Assembly: GCA_913774625.1 (NCBI GenBank)
Contig: CAJYHL010000064.1
Span: 1 to 50,763, forward strand
Source: an uncultured Acidovorax sp.
GTDB taxonomy: Bacteria; Pseudomonadota; Gammaproteobacteria; Burkholderiales; Burkholderiaceae_C
Direction of reading: 5' to 3'
DNA length: 50,763 nt
Numbering within the stretch: the stretch's first letter is position 1; each line of letters opens with the position of its first letter. Of the stretch, positions 8,582 to 17,043 are shown piece after piece. The notes beneath the pieces are model-generated. The model saw only the letters and a list, made by a program, of their open reading frames with translations. It was not told the origin of the DNA and made no database searches. The position numbers and the translations under genes are program-made.

Positions 8582-8992
8582 ATGTCCATGTCCCCCCGCC
8601 CCTTCGCCCGTGCCGCAGCCACCGCCGCCCTGCTGTCGCTCGCCGCGATCGGCAGCGCCCAGGCAGCGACCAGCGCCACCGTCGTCATCCAGGCCGGCGC
8701 GCCCGTGCTGGTGCCGGCGCAGTACTATGCCCCTCCGCCGCCCCGCTACGAGGTAGCGCCCCGCCCGCGCCGCGGAATGGTGTGGGAGGCCGGCCACTGG
8801 GAATGGCGCGGCCACCGCTACGCCTGGGTGCCGGGCCGCTGGCTGCAGGCCCGCCCGGGATACGCCTACCGCCAGCCGCACTGGCAGCGGCACGGCGACC
8901 GCTGGATGATGCAGCGCGGGGGCTGGGACCGCGATGGCGACGGCGTGCCCGACCGGCATGACCGCCGGCCGGACGACCCGCGCCGCTATTGA
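8582..8992 (+). CDS. Secreted YXWGXW/WxxGxW-repeat protein
   Basis: Small exported protein of 136 residues. The start at 8582 has AGGAG seven bases upstream. A signal peptide (SMSPRPFARAAATAALLSLA, cleaved near AQAATS) precedes a Pro/Tyr linker and a tryptophan-rich region with the family's aromatic repeats (WEAGHWEWRGHRYAWVPGRW, then QPHWQRHGDRW). The C-terminus DRDGDGVPDRHD resembles a calcium-binding thrombospondin-type-3 loop. Members are common in Proteobacteria and have no settled function; a periplasmic or cell-surface location is inferred from the signal peptide. It appears monocistronic. Confidence 0.85.
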   Translation: MSMSPRPFARAAATAALLSLAAIGSAQAATSATVVIQAGAPVLVPAQYYAPPPPRYEVAPRPRRGMVWEAGHWEWRGHRYAWVPGRWLQARPGYAYRQPHWQRHGDRWMMQRGGWDRDGDGVPDRHDRRPDDPRRY

Positions 8993-9058
8993 CGGCCTCC
9001 GCGGCGGCGCCACGCCGGGTGCTTTGCCGGGCACGGTTTCGCTGCTACGATCCGCGCC

Positions 9059-9316
9059 GCAGGAGAGCGAACGGCCCGCACCGCGGGCGTTCCACCGAAG
9101 GCGCAAACTCCCATACACGCTCAGGTTCCGTACTGCACACCATCAAACGCCGTCTGGAGAGCCGCCGCGCGCCATACGGGTTTGCCTTTCCGCCGGATCC
9201 CGAGAACATGGACCGGTGGCAGGCGAGCCCGTATCCGTGGCGCACCGAAGGAGCAAGCCCTGCGCCGTGCCGGCCGGGGTGAATCTCTCAGGTACCGAGG
9301 ACAGGGGGAGCGGCAG
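9059..9316 (+). promoter_or_regulatory. Tandem glycine riboswitch upstream of dadA
   Basis: Two glycine-aptamer cores lie in series. Aptamer 1 (about 9059-9161) has AGGAGAGC at 9061, CACCGAAGGCGCAA at 9093-9106, CGCTCAGG near 9118-9125 and GTCTGGAGAG near 9152-9161. Aptamer 2 (about 9162-9316) has CACCGAAGGAGCAA at 9243-9256, GAATCTCTCAGG at 9281-9292 and GGACAGGGGGAG at 9299-9310, with an extra stem whose arms ATACGGG (9174-9180) and CCCGTAT (9228-9234) pair exactly. The 3' edge is about 90 nt from the dadA start. In known cases glycine binding usually turns expression on. The rest of the 8993-9407 gap shows no gene. Confidence 0.9.
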
Positions 9317-9407
9317 CCGGGCCATGTGCGCCTGCTGCACGCTATCGAATCCATAGCTGCATGCGAGCGTGCGCGCGCCCGGCGCTTCACCTTCAAAAGG
9401 TTCGAAG

Positions 9408-10727
9408 ATGCGCGTGATCGTTCTCGGTGCCGGCCTGCTCGGCACCACCTCCGCCTATTTCCTCCAGCAGCTCGGCCACGAAGTGACCGTGATCGACCGC
9501 CAGGCCACGCCCGGCGCGGAAACCAGCTTCGCCAACGGCGGGCAGATCTCGGTGAGCCATGCCGAGCCCTGGGCCAATCCCGGCGCGCCGCTCAAGCTGC
9601 TGCAGTGGCTGGGCCGCGAAGATGCGCCCCTGCTGTTCCGACTGCGTGCCGACATGCGGCAATGGCTCTGGGGCCTGCAGTTCCTGCGCGAATGCACGCC
9701 GGCACGCACGCGCCGCAACATCGAGCAGATCGTCGCGCTGGGCACCTACAGCCGCGACACGCTGCAGCAGCTGCGCAGGGAGACCGGCATCCGCTACGAC
9801 CAGCGCACGCAGGGCATCCTGCACTTCTACACCAGTGCCAAGGAATTCGACGCCGCGCTGGCACCGGCCGAGCAGATGCGCGCACTGGGCTGCGACCGCC
9901 GCGTGGTGAGCGCCGACGAGGCCGTGCGCATCGAGCCCGCCCTGGCCTCGATCCGCCCGCAGCTGGCCGGCGCCACCTACACCGACGCCGACGAGTCGGG
10001 CGATGCCAACCTCTTCACCCGCGAGCTGGCCCGGCTGGCCGAAGCGGCCGGCGTGCAGTTCCGCCTGGGCTGCCACATCACCGCGCTGCGCACGGCGGGC
10101 GGCGCGATCGACCATGTGGAAGTCACCAATGCCGAGGGCCGGTTCGAGCGCGTGCGCGGCGACGCCTACGTGCTGGCCATGGGCTCGTTCAGCCCGCTGC
10201 TGGCCGAGCCGCTGGGCCTGCGCCTGCCGATCTATCCGGCCAAGGGCTATTCGGTGACGCTGCCCGTGCGCGATGCCTCGGCCGCCTACACGACGAGCCT
10301 GACGGACGACGAGCACAAGCTGGTCTTCTCGCGCTACACCCGACCCGCGCAGGACGGGCAACCCGCGCGCGACGTGATGCGCATCGCCGGCACGGCCGAG
10401 CTCAATGGCTACGGGCGCGAGCTGAACCGGGTCCGCTGCGATGCCATCGTGCAGCGCGTGGAACAGCTCTTTCCCGGCGCGGGCGATACGGAGAACGCGC
10501 AGTTCTGGTCCGGCCTGCGCCCGGCCACGCCCAGCAACGTGCCGCTGATCGGCCGCACGAAATTGCCCAATCTGTTCCTCAACACCGGTCACGGCACGCT
10601 GGGCTGGACGCACGCCTGCGGCTCGGGCAAGTCGATCGCGCGCATCGTGAGCGGGCTGGCACCGGAACTGGACTTCGCGTTCACCGGCCTGGCCGCGGCA
10701 TCCGCGCCGCGCCTGCAGCCGGCCTGA
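9408..10727 (+). CDS. dadA: D-amino acid dehydrogenase (FAD, DadA family)
   Basis: 439-residue flavoprotein of the DAO superfamily that oxidises D-amino acids (classically D-alanine) to 2-oxo acids plus ammonia, feeding electrons to the membrane quinone pool. The N-terminus VIVLGAGLLGTTSAYFL is the FAD-binding Rossmann glycine motif. The DadA fingerprint near the C-terminus is clear (NTGHGTLGWTHACGSGKS). ATG 9408 was chosen over an in-frame ATG at 9369 because AAAGG lies about eight bases before it and the Rossmann strand then begins at residue 3. The leader carries a tandem glycine riboswitch, so substrates may include glycine or glycine-linked metabolism. No alr/dadX racemase is adjacent. 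Confidence 0.93.
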   Translation: MRVIVLGAGLLGTTSAYFLQQLGHEVTVIDRQATPGAETSFANGGQISVSHAEPWANPGAPLKLLQWLGREDAPLLFRLRADMRQWLWGLQFLRECTPARTRRNIEQIVALGTYSRDTLQQLRRETGIRYDQRTQGILHFYTSAKEFDAALAPAEQMRALGCDRRVVSADEAVRIEPALASIRPQLAGATYTDADESGDANLFTRELARLAEAAGVQFRLGCHITALRTAGGAIDHVEVTNAEGRFERVRGDAYVLAMGSFSPLLAEPLGLRLPIYPAKGYSVTLPVRDASAAYTTSLTDDEHKLVFSRYTRPAQDGQPARDVMRIAGTAELNGYGRELNRVRCDAIVQRVEQLFPGAGDTENAQFWSGLRPATPSNVPLIGRTKLPNLFLNTGHGTLGWTHACGSGKSIARIVSGLAPELDFAFTGLAAASAPRLQPA

Positions 10728-10747
10728 AGTGAAGGCCGCGCCGCTCC

Positions 10748-12025
10748 TCAGCCACCGCCGATGAACACCGTCAGCACGCCGGTGTAGCCATAGAGCCGGT
10801 CGTGCGCGATCTCGCCGGCGGCGAAGAAGCCTGCCAGGGGCACGTCGCCCAGCGCGTGGCGCACGATCTGCAGTTCGGCGCTGGGCCCGCCGAAGTGCGG
10901 CCCGCCCCGGCCGGAGCAGCTCACGTAGATGGCCCCCAGGATCTGCCGCTGCGGCGCTTCGGCCGGAGCCTCGGCGCCGGCCAGGGCGCGGGCGAGCGCG
11001 TTCTCGTCATAGGTCTCGGGCGCCAGTTCCTCTCGGATCTCGGCGCAGATGCGCATCAGGTCCGCGCGCGCGGCCGCCACGTTGCGCTGGCAGAAGGCCA
11101 GGCGCATGCCCGACTCCACCCGGTCGGCCAGGGCCACGCCGCGCCGCGCGGCGTCCAGCCCCACGATGTGGCGCACGCGCACGTCGGTGCCGAAGTGGCC
11201 GGTGCGGCCCTGCGGCTGCGCGCCGGCGTCCACCAGGCCGGCCAGCGTGGCGCGCACCTTCTGCAGCGCGGGCTGCGGGTCGCCGTCGAGCGAGATGCCC
11301 AGGGTTTCCAGCAGCACGTCGAGCGCGGGCCGGTGATCCAGCTCCAGCACCACGTTGTCCTGCGCGGCCGTGATGGTCATCAGCGGGCCCACGGGCTGGC
11401 AGCCCTGGGTGACGCGCGAGAGCAGCGGCACGCCCGCGCCGAAGGCCACGCCCGAGAGGCCGCCGTCGAACACGCCGCCGGCCGCGCCCTGGCCCGCGAT
11501 GTTGCCGTTGCCGGCCACGGCGAACTGCACGCTCTGCGCACGGCTGGCCACCAGGCCGCCGAAGAGATAGCCGGTGGCGGTACGGTCGGCCACCTCGGCG
11601 ATCAGCTCCGCCAGCTCGGGCGTTCCGCCGTCGGCATGGACCAGCGCGGTGTGCGCGGCGAAGCCGCCGGCCGCGGCGCCGCTGCGCGCGAGCGGGGCCA
11701 CGCCGGAGAAGACGCGGTACTGGTCGGCCGGCAGGTCCAGCAGCATGACCGACAGCCCCGGCTCGTCGAAGTACTCGGCATTGCCGGCGGCGACGCCCAC
11801 GCCCACGGCGCCGCTCCAGTCGGTCACCTCGGGCAGTTCACCCGCCAGGAAATCGAGCAGCTCGGCCGCGGCATGCGCGTAGTGGTCGGTGATGTAGAGC
11901 AGCCCCAGCGTGGGCGCGGATGCGTACTGCGGCAAGGCCATCTGCGCGCGCAGCTGCGCCAGCACCAGCGCGGCGGCCATGTGCCATTGCGGGTGGGTGG
12001 CGTGTCCTTGGGGAAAGAGGGGCAT
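10748..12025 (-). CDS. FIST-domain sensory protein
   Basis: 425-residue soluble protein matching the FIST N/FIST C architecture, proposed to bind small ligands such as amino acids. The N-terminal half has LGLLYITDHYAHAAAELLDF and WSGAVGVGVAAGNAEY. The C-terminal half has GAIYVSCSGRGGPHFG near residue 370 and ends VPLAGFFAAGEIAHDRLYGY then TGVLTVFIGG, typical of the family. The MPLFPQGHATHPQW start lacks a clear ribosome site, so the exact N-terminus is uncertain. It lies 53 bp downstream of phaM on the same strand and may share its transcript. No kinase or GGDEF domain is attached. Confidence 0.88.
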   Translation of the reverse strand: MPLFPQGHATHPQWHMAAALVLAQLRAQMALPQYASAPTLGLLYITDHYAHAAAELLDFLAGELPEVTDWSGAVGVGVAAGNAEYFDEPGLSVMLLDLPADQYRVFSGVAPLARSGAAAGGFAAHTALVHADGGTPELAELIAEVADRTATGYLFGGLVASRAQSVQFAVAGNGNIAGQGAAGGVFDGGLSGVAFGAGVPLLSRVTQGCQPVGPLMTITAAQDNVVLELDHRPALDVLLETLGISLDGDPQPALQKVRATLAGLVDAGAQPQGRTGHFGTDVRVRHIVGLDAARRGVALADRVESGMRLAFCQRNVAAARADLMRICAEIREELAPETYDENALARALAGAEAPAEAPQRQILGAIYVSCSGRGGPHFGGPSAELQIVRHALGDVPLAGFFAAGEIAHDRLYGYTGVLTVFIGGG

Positions 12026-12078
12026 GGAAGAACGGGGAGGGAGAAGGCGGCGGTCTGTAGGGTCGGCAATGTTCGCTC

Positions 12079-12972
12079 TCAGCGCGCGCTGCGCGGACGC
12101 GTGCGCCCGGCAGGCGCCGGGGCGGGCGCGGACTTGGCGGCGGCCTTGCGGGCCGGGGCCTTGACGGGCGCCTTGGCCGCGGGCGCTGCCTTGGAGCCGG
12201 TGGATTTGGCGGCGGATTTTGCGGCGGGCTTCCTGGCTGCCGGCTTGCGGGCCGGGTCCGCGGCCGGAGCGCCTGCGCCGGCCGCCCGGCGCGTGGCTTC
12301 CTGCATGCCCTGCACGCCTTGAGCGGCCAGGTGCGAGGCCATGCCGGTGGCGGTCTTCACGGCCTCGGTCGCCATGTCGCGGGTGGCGTCGAAAGCGCCC
12401 TGGTGCTGCGCCACGTCCTTGAGCGCGTTCGCCGCGATCTGCTGGAACTGCGTGCCCAGGGCGGTCCACCACTGCATGGGATCGACCACGCCGGGCGCGC
12501 TGCCGCTGTCGCTGCTGCCGTCATCGGCAGGGGCGGCAGCGGGCCCGTCCGCGCCAGGCGCCGCATCGGATTCGGGCGGCTGCGCGGGCGCCGGGGCCGG
12601 AGCGGAATGGGAGGGGGCAGGCGCCGCGGCCGGCGCCTCGGCCGCCGCCGGCTTGGGCGTGAAGGCGGCGGCCAGGTCGCCCATGGCCACGTTCATGCCC
12701 TTGAGCGTGGCCAGGGTCATCTTCTGCACCTCCAGCGCCTGCACGGTGGCGGTGAGCGCGCGGGAGTTCTGGTCCAGCCAGAACTGCACGGCCTTGAGTT
12801 CCTCGATGCGCTTTTCCAGCTCTTCCTCGTTGACGGTGGGCGCCACCCAGCTCGGCATGCCGGGCATGGACGGCATGGCGGGCATGCCGGCAGCGGAATT
12901 CTTGGCCAGGTTCTGCAGGAAGTCGAAGCCCGGTACGAAGCGGCCGAAGCCGAAGGGGGAGTTGTCGCTCAT
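12079..12972 (-). CDS. phaM: PHA granule regulatory protein PhaM
   Basis: 297-residue protein resembling PhaM, which activates PHA synthase and tethers polyhydroxyalkanoate granules to the nucleoid. The N-terminus has the family's GFGRFVPGFDFLQNLAKN and a coiled-coil-like helix (EEELEKRIEELKAVQFWLDQ). An Ala/Pro-rich linker follows, then a phasin-like helix (WWTALGTQFQQIAANALKDV). The C-terminal 60 residues are a Lys/Ala/Pro histone-H1-like tail (KPAARKPAAKSAAKSTGSK) expected to bind DNA. AAGGA six bases before ATG 12972 supports the start. It is divergent from an HU-type gene with a similar basic tail. PHA production by the host is implied. Confidence 0.9.
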   Translation of the reverse strand: MSDNSPFGFGRFVPGFDFLQNLAKNSAAGMPAMPSMPGMPSWVAPTVNEEELEKRIEELKAVQFWLDQNSRALTATVQALEVQKMTLATLKGMNVAMGDLAAAFTPKPAAAEAPAAAPAPSHSAPAPAPAQPPESDAAPGADGPAAAPADDGSSDSGSAPGVVDPMQWWTALGTQFQQIAANALKDVAQHQGAFDATRDMATEAVKTATGMASHLAAQGVQGMQEATRRAAGAGAPAADPARKPAARKPAAKSAAKSTGSKAAPAAKAPVKAPARKAAAKSAPAPAPAGRTRPRSAR

Positions 12973-13254
12973 GGCAGTCCTTCGCAATGCGGTTTGTCTC
13001 GGTGTTGGTCGGCACTGCGACGGCGGCGTGCAGTGTGGATGCAGCTTAACGCGAAGGCGCCAGCCCACCAAACCCGCCGCACCGTTGCGCCCGCCGATGG
13101 CGCCGCGCAAGCCAAAAGCCTTGATCCATGCGGGCTGGCGCCGCGTTTCGCCCCTGCAGGCCGCACCACGCCGAGCAAACGCCCTAGAATCCGCCGACCA
13201 GCCCTGCTGGAAATGTTCTGCTCGCTTTCACCCAACAAGAGATACACCGACATC
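12973..13254. promoter_or_regulatory. phaM–HU divergent spacer
   Basis: 282 non-coding bases between two divergent starts must hold both promoters. A TAGAAT hexamer about 70 bases before the HU start is a possible -10 element. I see no gene or structured RNA here. Confidence 0.4.
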
Positions 13255-13761
13255 ATGGCAACTGCAAAGAAAACCACCGCCCCGGCCACCAAGGCCACCA
13301 CCGCCACCACCAAGAAGGCCGCCGCTCCCGCAGCTGCCAAGAAGGTGACGGCAGCCGCTCCGGCCGCAGCCGCCAAGAAGGCCGCAGCCGCTCCGGCCAA
13401 GAAGACCGCTGCGCCCGCCGCAGCCAAGGCCGCGCCCGCCGCGCTCAAGCCCGTGAAGGACGTGTTCAACAAGACCACGCTGGTGGCCCACCTGGCCACG
13501 CAGTCGGGCGTGGAGCCCAAGGCCGTCAAGGCCGTGCTGGCCGCGCTCGAAGGCGCCATCCTGGGCTCCGTCCACAAGAAGGGCTCCGGCGAATTCACGC
13601 TGCCCGGCCTGATGAAGATCGGCCTGCAGCAAGTGCCCGCCAAGAAGAAGCGCTTCGGCAAGGACCCGTTCACGGGTGAAGAGCGCTGGTTCCCCGCCAA
13701 GCCCGCATCGGTCAAGATCAAGACCCGCGCGCTGAAGAAGCTCAAGGACGCCACGGTCTGA
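13255..13761 (+). CDS. HU-family DNA-binding protein with H1-like N-terminal tail
   Basis: 168-residue nucleoid protein. Residues 1 to about 65 are an Ala/Lys/Thr/Pro tail of histone H1 type (repeats such as KKAAAPAAAKK). The remaining residues form an HU/IHF fold: FNKTTLVAHLATQSGVEPKA, then VKAVLAALEGAILGSVHKKG, the arm region around FTLPGLMKIGLQQVPAKKK, and FTGEERWFPAKPASVKIKTR. HU alone is about 90 residues, so the tail nearly doubles the length. Such two-part HU proteins are known in Burkholderiales. A role in DNA compaction is inferred from the family. The ATG at 13255 has only a weak ribosome site. The gene ends in a strong terminator and stands alone. Confidence 0.92.
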   Translation: MATAKKTTAPATKATTATTKKAAAPAAAKKVTAAAPAAAAKKAAAAPAKKTAAPAAAKAAPAALKPVKDVFNKTTLVAHLATQSGVEPKAVKAVLAALEGAILGSVHKKGSGEFTLPGLMKIGLQQVPAKKKRFGKDPFTGEERWFPAKPASVKIKTRALKKLKDATV

Positions 13762-13788
13762 TCCAGCCCGATCGCCCCCAGGCAAAGC

Positions 13789-13818
13789 AAAAAGCCGGCT
13801 CGCTGAGCCGGCTTTTTT
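13789..13818 (+). terminator. Strong bidirectional Rho-independent terminator
   Basis: A perfect 8-bp stem GCCGGCTC/GAGCCGGC with a 3-nt loop is flanked by AAAAA before and TTTTTT after. It can end transcription of the HU gene on the plus strand and of the phosphatase gene on the minus strand. Confidence 0.93.
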
Positions 13819-13842
13819 CATGGTGCGTCGCGCGGGCCGGAC

Positions 13843-14595
13843 TCAGCCGCCCGGCGCGTCCAGGTACATCTGCGCCAGCCGCGCGCGCTCGGCAGGGCCC
13901 ACGCCCAGGCGGTTTTCCAGATAGCGGTCCAGCCCGCCGTGGTCGCGCTCCACCACGTCCAGCGCGGCGTGCAGGAAGTCTTCCTGCACGCGCCAGAGCA
14001 CGTTCATCACCTCGGCAGGGGCCGAACGCAGGAAGTGGCCCGGCGGCTGGTAGAGGCCGTTGGTCAGCAGGTAGTCCTGCATCACCACGTCGCGCGGCAC
14101 GCCCAGCGCCAGCAGGATGAGCGCCGCCGCGAAGCCGGTGCGGTCCTTGCCCGCGGTGCAGTGGAAGACCAGCGGCGCGTCGCTTTGCAGCAGGTGCTCG
14201 AACAGCGCGGCGAACTGCGCGGCGTTGTCGGAGACGAAGGCACGGTAGGTGTCCTGCATCAGCGTGACGGCGATGGCCGGCGTGAGCTGCTGGCCGGCCA
14301 GCGCCATGTCCTTGGCGCGCTGCACCACAGTGGGCTCGATCGGCAGCGCGTGGTAGGCCACGCCGGGCATCACGTAGGCCAGCGAGGCGCTCTCGGCCGC
14401 GCCGCGGAAGTCGATCACGCGAGCCAGGCGCAGCGGGGCCAGCAGCTCGGCATCCTGCACGGTGAGCGAAGCCAGGTGGTCGGAGCGGAACAGCCGGCGC
14501 CAGCGCACGGGCCGGCCGTCCTGCCCGGCATAGCCGCCCAGGTCACGGAAATTGGTGGCACCCGACAGGGGCAGCGAACGCGAGTAGGAAGACAT
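13843..14595 (-). CDS. Tyrosine-protein phosphatase (Y_phosphatase3 / PtpB type)
   Basis: 250-residue cytoplasmic phosphatase. It has the N-terminal NFRDLGGYAG signature and the P-loop HCTAGKDRTG near residue 145, a CX5R site with nucleophilic Cys and an Asp after the Lys, as in PtpB-like enzymes that also attack serine/threonine or phosphoinositide phosphates. No signal peptide is visible. The start at 14595 is set by the NFRDLGG spacing, and no strong Shine-Dalgarno is evident. It is convergent with the HU gene across a shared terminator. The substrate is unknown. Confidence 0.9.
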   Translation of the reverse strand: MSSYSRSLPLSGATNFRDLGGYAGQDGRPVRWRRLFRSDHLASLTVQDAELLAPLRLARVIDFRGAAESASLAYVMPGVAYHALPIEPTVVQRAKDMALAGQQLTPAIAVTLMQDTYRAFVSDNAAQFAALFEHLLQSDAPLVFHCTAGKDRTGFAAALILLALGVPRDVVMQDYLLTNGLYQPPGHFLRSAPAEVMNVLWRVQEDFLHAALDVVERDHGGLDRYLENRLGVGPAERARLAQMYLDAPGG

Positions 14596-14750
14596 GGCCG
14601 GCACTTTAGCGAAGCCGCCGCGGCCTGCACAATCACCTTCGCGCCAGCATGCGGTCATGGGCCTGCAACGAAGCCGTGGGCTGACGCCACCCGCCGGGTG
14701 CGGCAGATGCGCCATCGCCCTACAGCCGCGCCGCGCAGCCGCTCGACAAT

Positions 14751-17033
14751 GTGGCGTACCTCCCACTGCTCCGTCCGTTCGGCCCGACGAACGCGACCTC
14801 CGATCCCACCGTGCAAGCCTCTCCGCAGAATCCGCCCCACGCTTCCCCGTCCTCCGACGCCTCCTACCGCTGGCAGTTCTTCCGCGCCGGCGGCGTGGAC
14901 CAGGTCATCATCCGCAGCGGGCAGGACATCGCCCATCTGCCCGAACTCGACCAGAAGCTCTGGGTGGCGCTGGCCTGCCCCACGCGCGGCATCGAATTCG
15001 ACAGCCGCACGCTCGACCTGATCGACACCGACCATGACGGCCGCATCCGCCCGCCCGAGCTGCTGGCGGCCTGCGCCTGGGCCTGCAGCCTGCTGGCCGA
15101 CCCCGAGGAACTCGCCCGCCCCGGCGACGCCCTGCCCCTCTCGGCCCTGGCCGCCGGCAGCGCCGAAGCCGACGCACTGCGGGCCCAGGCGCAGCGCATC
15201 CTGGCGCTGGCGGACCGGCCGGAGGCCGATGCGATCACGCTGGCCGAGGTGCTGGGGCGCAGCGGGCAGCTGGGCGCGCAGCGCTTCAACGGCGACGGCG
15301 TGGTCAGCCCCGAAGCCGCGCAGGACGACGCCCTGGCCGCCCAGACGCTGCGCTGGATCATGCAGACGCAGGGCAGCGCGCCCGCCGTGGACGATCAGCC
15401 CGACGGCGTGAACCGCAAGCTGGCCGAGGCCTTCTTCGCCGACGTGGCGAAGCTGCGCGCCTGGCACGCCGCCGCCCTGCAGGCCACCGCAGGCCTGCCG
15501 CTGGGCGAAGGCACGCTGGCCGCGACCCAGGCCGTGAACCGGGTCGCCGCCAAGGTGGAGGACTTCTTCGCGCGCAGCCGGCTGGCCGCCTACGACCTCA
15601 AGGCCGCCGCGGCGCTCAATCCCACGCAGGAGTCGTATGCGGCCCTGGCCGCCGGGCACGACCTGGCCCTGTCGTCCGACGCCATCGCCGCCCTGCCCAT
15701 CGCCCCCGTGTCCGCCGTGGGGCCGCACGGCGTGCTGCCGCTGGCCGAGGGCGTGAACCCGGCCTGGGCCGACGCGCTGGCCGCGCTGCGCGCCCGGGCC
15801 GTCGCGCCGCTGCTGGGCGCAGGCGTGGACACGCTGACCGAAGCGCAGTGGCAGCAGGTGAAGGCCGCCGTCGCCCCCTGCCAGCAATGGCTGGCCTCCA
15901 AGCCCGCCACGCCGCTGGACCCCATCGAAGGCGAGCCGCTCTTCGACGCGGTGCTGCGCGGCGACGCCGAGCCGCGCGTGCTGGCGCTCATCGACCAGGA
16001 CGAGGCCGAGAAGGCCCACAACGACGCCACGCTGGCGCTGGAAAAGCTGCTGCGCTTCAAGCGCGACCTGATGGAGCTGCTGAACAACTTCGTGTCGTTC
16101 TCGGCCTTCTACCAGCGGCGCGGCGCCATCTTCCAGGCCGGCACGCTCTACCTGGATGCGCGCAGCTGCGACCTGACGGTGCAGGTGGCCGATGCCGGCG
16201 CGCACGCCAAGCTGGCGGGCCTGGCCAAGACCTACCTGGCCTACTGCGACTGCACGCGGCGCGGCGACAAGGGCGCGCCCCAGAAGATGACCGTGGTGGC
16301 CGCCATCACGGCGGGCGACGTGGACTACCTCTTCACCGGCCGCAACGGCGTCTTCTACGACCGCCAGGGCCGCGACTGGGATGCCACCATCACCAAGATC
16401 ATCGAGAACCCGACCAGCATCGCGCAGGCCTTCTTCTCGCCCTACAAGAAGTTCCTGCGCATGATCGAGGAACAGGTCGCCAAGCGCGCCGCCGCCAGCG
16501 ATTCGCGCGTGGAAAAATCCCTGGGCGCCCAGGCCGGCACCCTGGCGGCCGTGCCGCTGACGGGCTCGGCCGCCGCAGCGGCAGCCGCAGCCAAGCCGGC
16601 ACCCGGCGACACGGGCATGCGCCGCACCGACGTGGGCACGGTGGCCGCCATCGGCGTGGCGCTGGGCAGCATCAGCGCGGTGCTGGTGGGCATCTTCGGC
16701 AAGTTCATCGAACTGGGGCCGTGGATTCCGCTGGCGCTCATCGGCATCATGCTCGCCATCTCGGGGCCCAGCGTGCTGATCGCCTGGCTCAAGCTGCGCC
16801 AGCGCAGCCTGGGCCCGCTGCTGGATGCGAGCGGCTGGGCCATCAACGGCCGCATGCGCATCAACACGCGCCTGGGCGGCTCGCTGTCGCAGACGGCCCA
16901 TGTGCCGCCCAACGCGCGCCGCATGCTGGACGACCCCTTCGCCGAACCGCGCGGCCGGCTGTGGCTGGGCCTGGCGGCCGTGGCGGCACTGGCTGCGGCG
17001 GGCTTCGCCGCGTGGCGCACGATGGGCTTCTGA
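14751..17033 (+). CDS. EF-hand membrane protein of unknown function
   Basis: 760-residue protein in this frame. Residues 92-103 (DTDHDGRIRPPE) are a textbook EF-hand loop with D92, D94, D96, G97, I99 and E103, which should bind calcium. A degenerate second loop may lie near 178-189 (FNGDGVVSPE). The large middle region is helical and cytoplasm-like. The C-terminal 130 residues carry about three membrane helices (GTVAAIGVALGSISAVLVGI, then WIPLALIGIMLAI and LWLGLAAVAALAAAGFAAW). The start is uncertain: GTG 14751 opens this frame, but GTG 14811 (VQASPQ) is equally plausible and neither has a clear ribosome site. I recognise no named family. Two cysteines in AYCDCTRRG are unexplained. Confidence 0.85.
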   Translation: MAYLPLLRPFGPTNATSDPTVQASPQNPPHASPSSDASYRWQFFRAGGVDQVIIRSGQDIAHLPELDQKLWVALACPTRGIEFDSRTLDLIDTDHDGRIRPPELLAACAWACSLLADPEELARPGDALPLSALAAGSAEADALRAQAQRILALADRPEADAITLAEVLGRSGQLGAQRFNGDGVVSPEAAQDDALAAQTLRWIMQTQGSAPAVDDQPDGVNRKLAEAFFADVAKLRAWHAAALQATAGLPLGEGTLAATQAVNRVAAKVEDFFARSRLAAYDLKAAAALNPTQESYAALAAGHDLALSSDAIAALPIAPVSAVGPHGVLPLAEGVNPAWADALAALRARAVAPLLGAGVDTLTEAQWQQVKAAVAPCQQWLASKPATPLDPIEGEPLFDAVLRGDAEPRVLALIDQDEAEKAHNDATLALEKLLRFKRDLMELLNNFVSFSAFYQRRGAIFQAGTLYLDARSCDLTVQVADAGAHAKLAGLAKTYLAYCDCTRRGDKGAPQKMTVVAAITAGDVDYLFTGRNGVFYDRQGRDWDATITKIIENPTSIAQAFFSPYKKFLRMIEEQVAKRAAASDSRVEKSLGAQAGTLAAVPLTGSAAAAAAAAKPAPGDTGMRRTDVGTVAAIGVALGSISAVLVGIFGKFIELGPWIPLALIGIMLAISGPSVLIAWLKLRQRSLGPLLDASGWAINGRMRINTRLGGSLSQTAHVPPNARRMLDDPFAEPRGRLWLGLAAVAALAAAGFAAWRTMGF

Positions 17034-17043
17034 GTAGCCGGCG

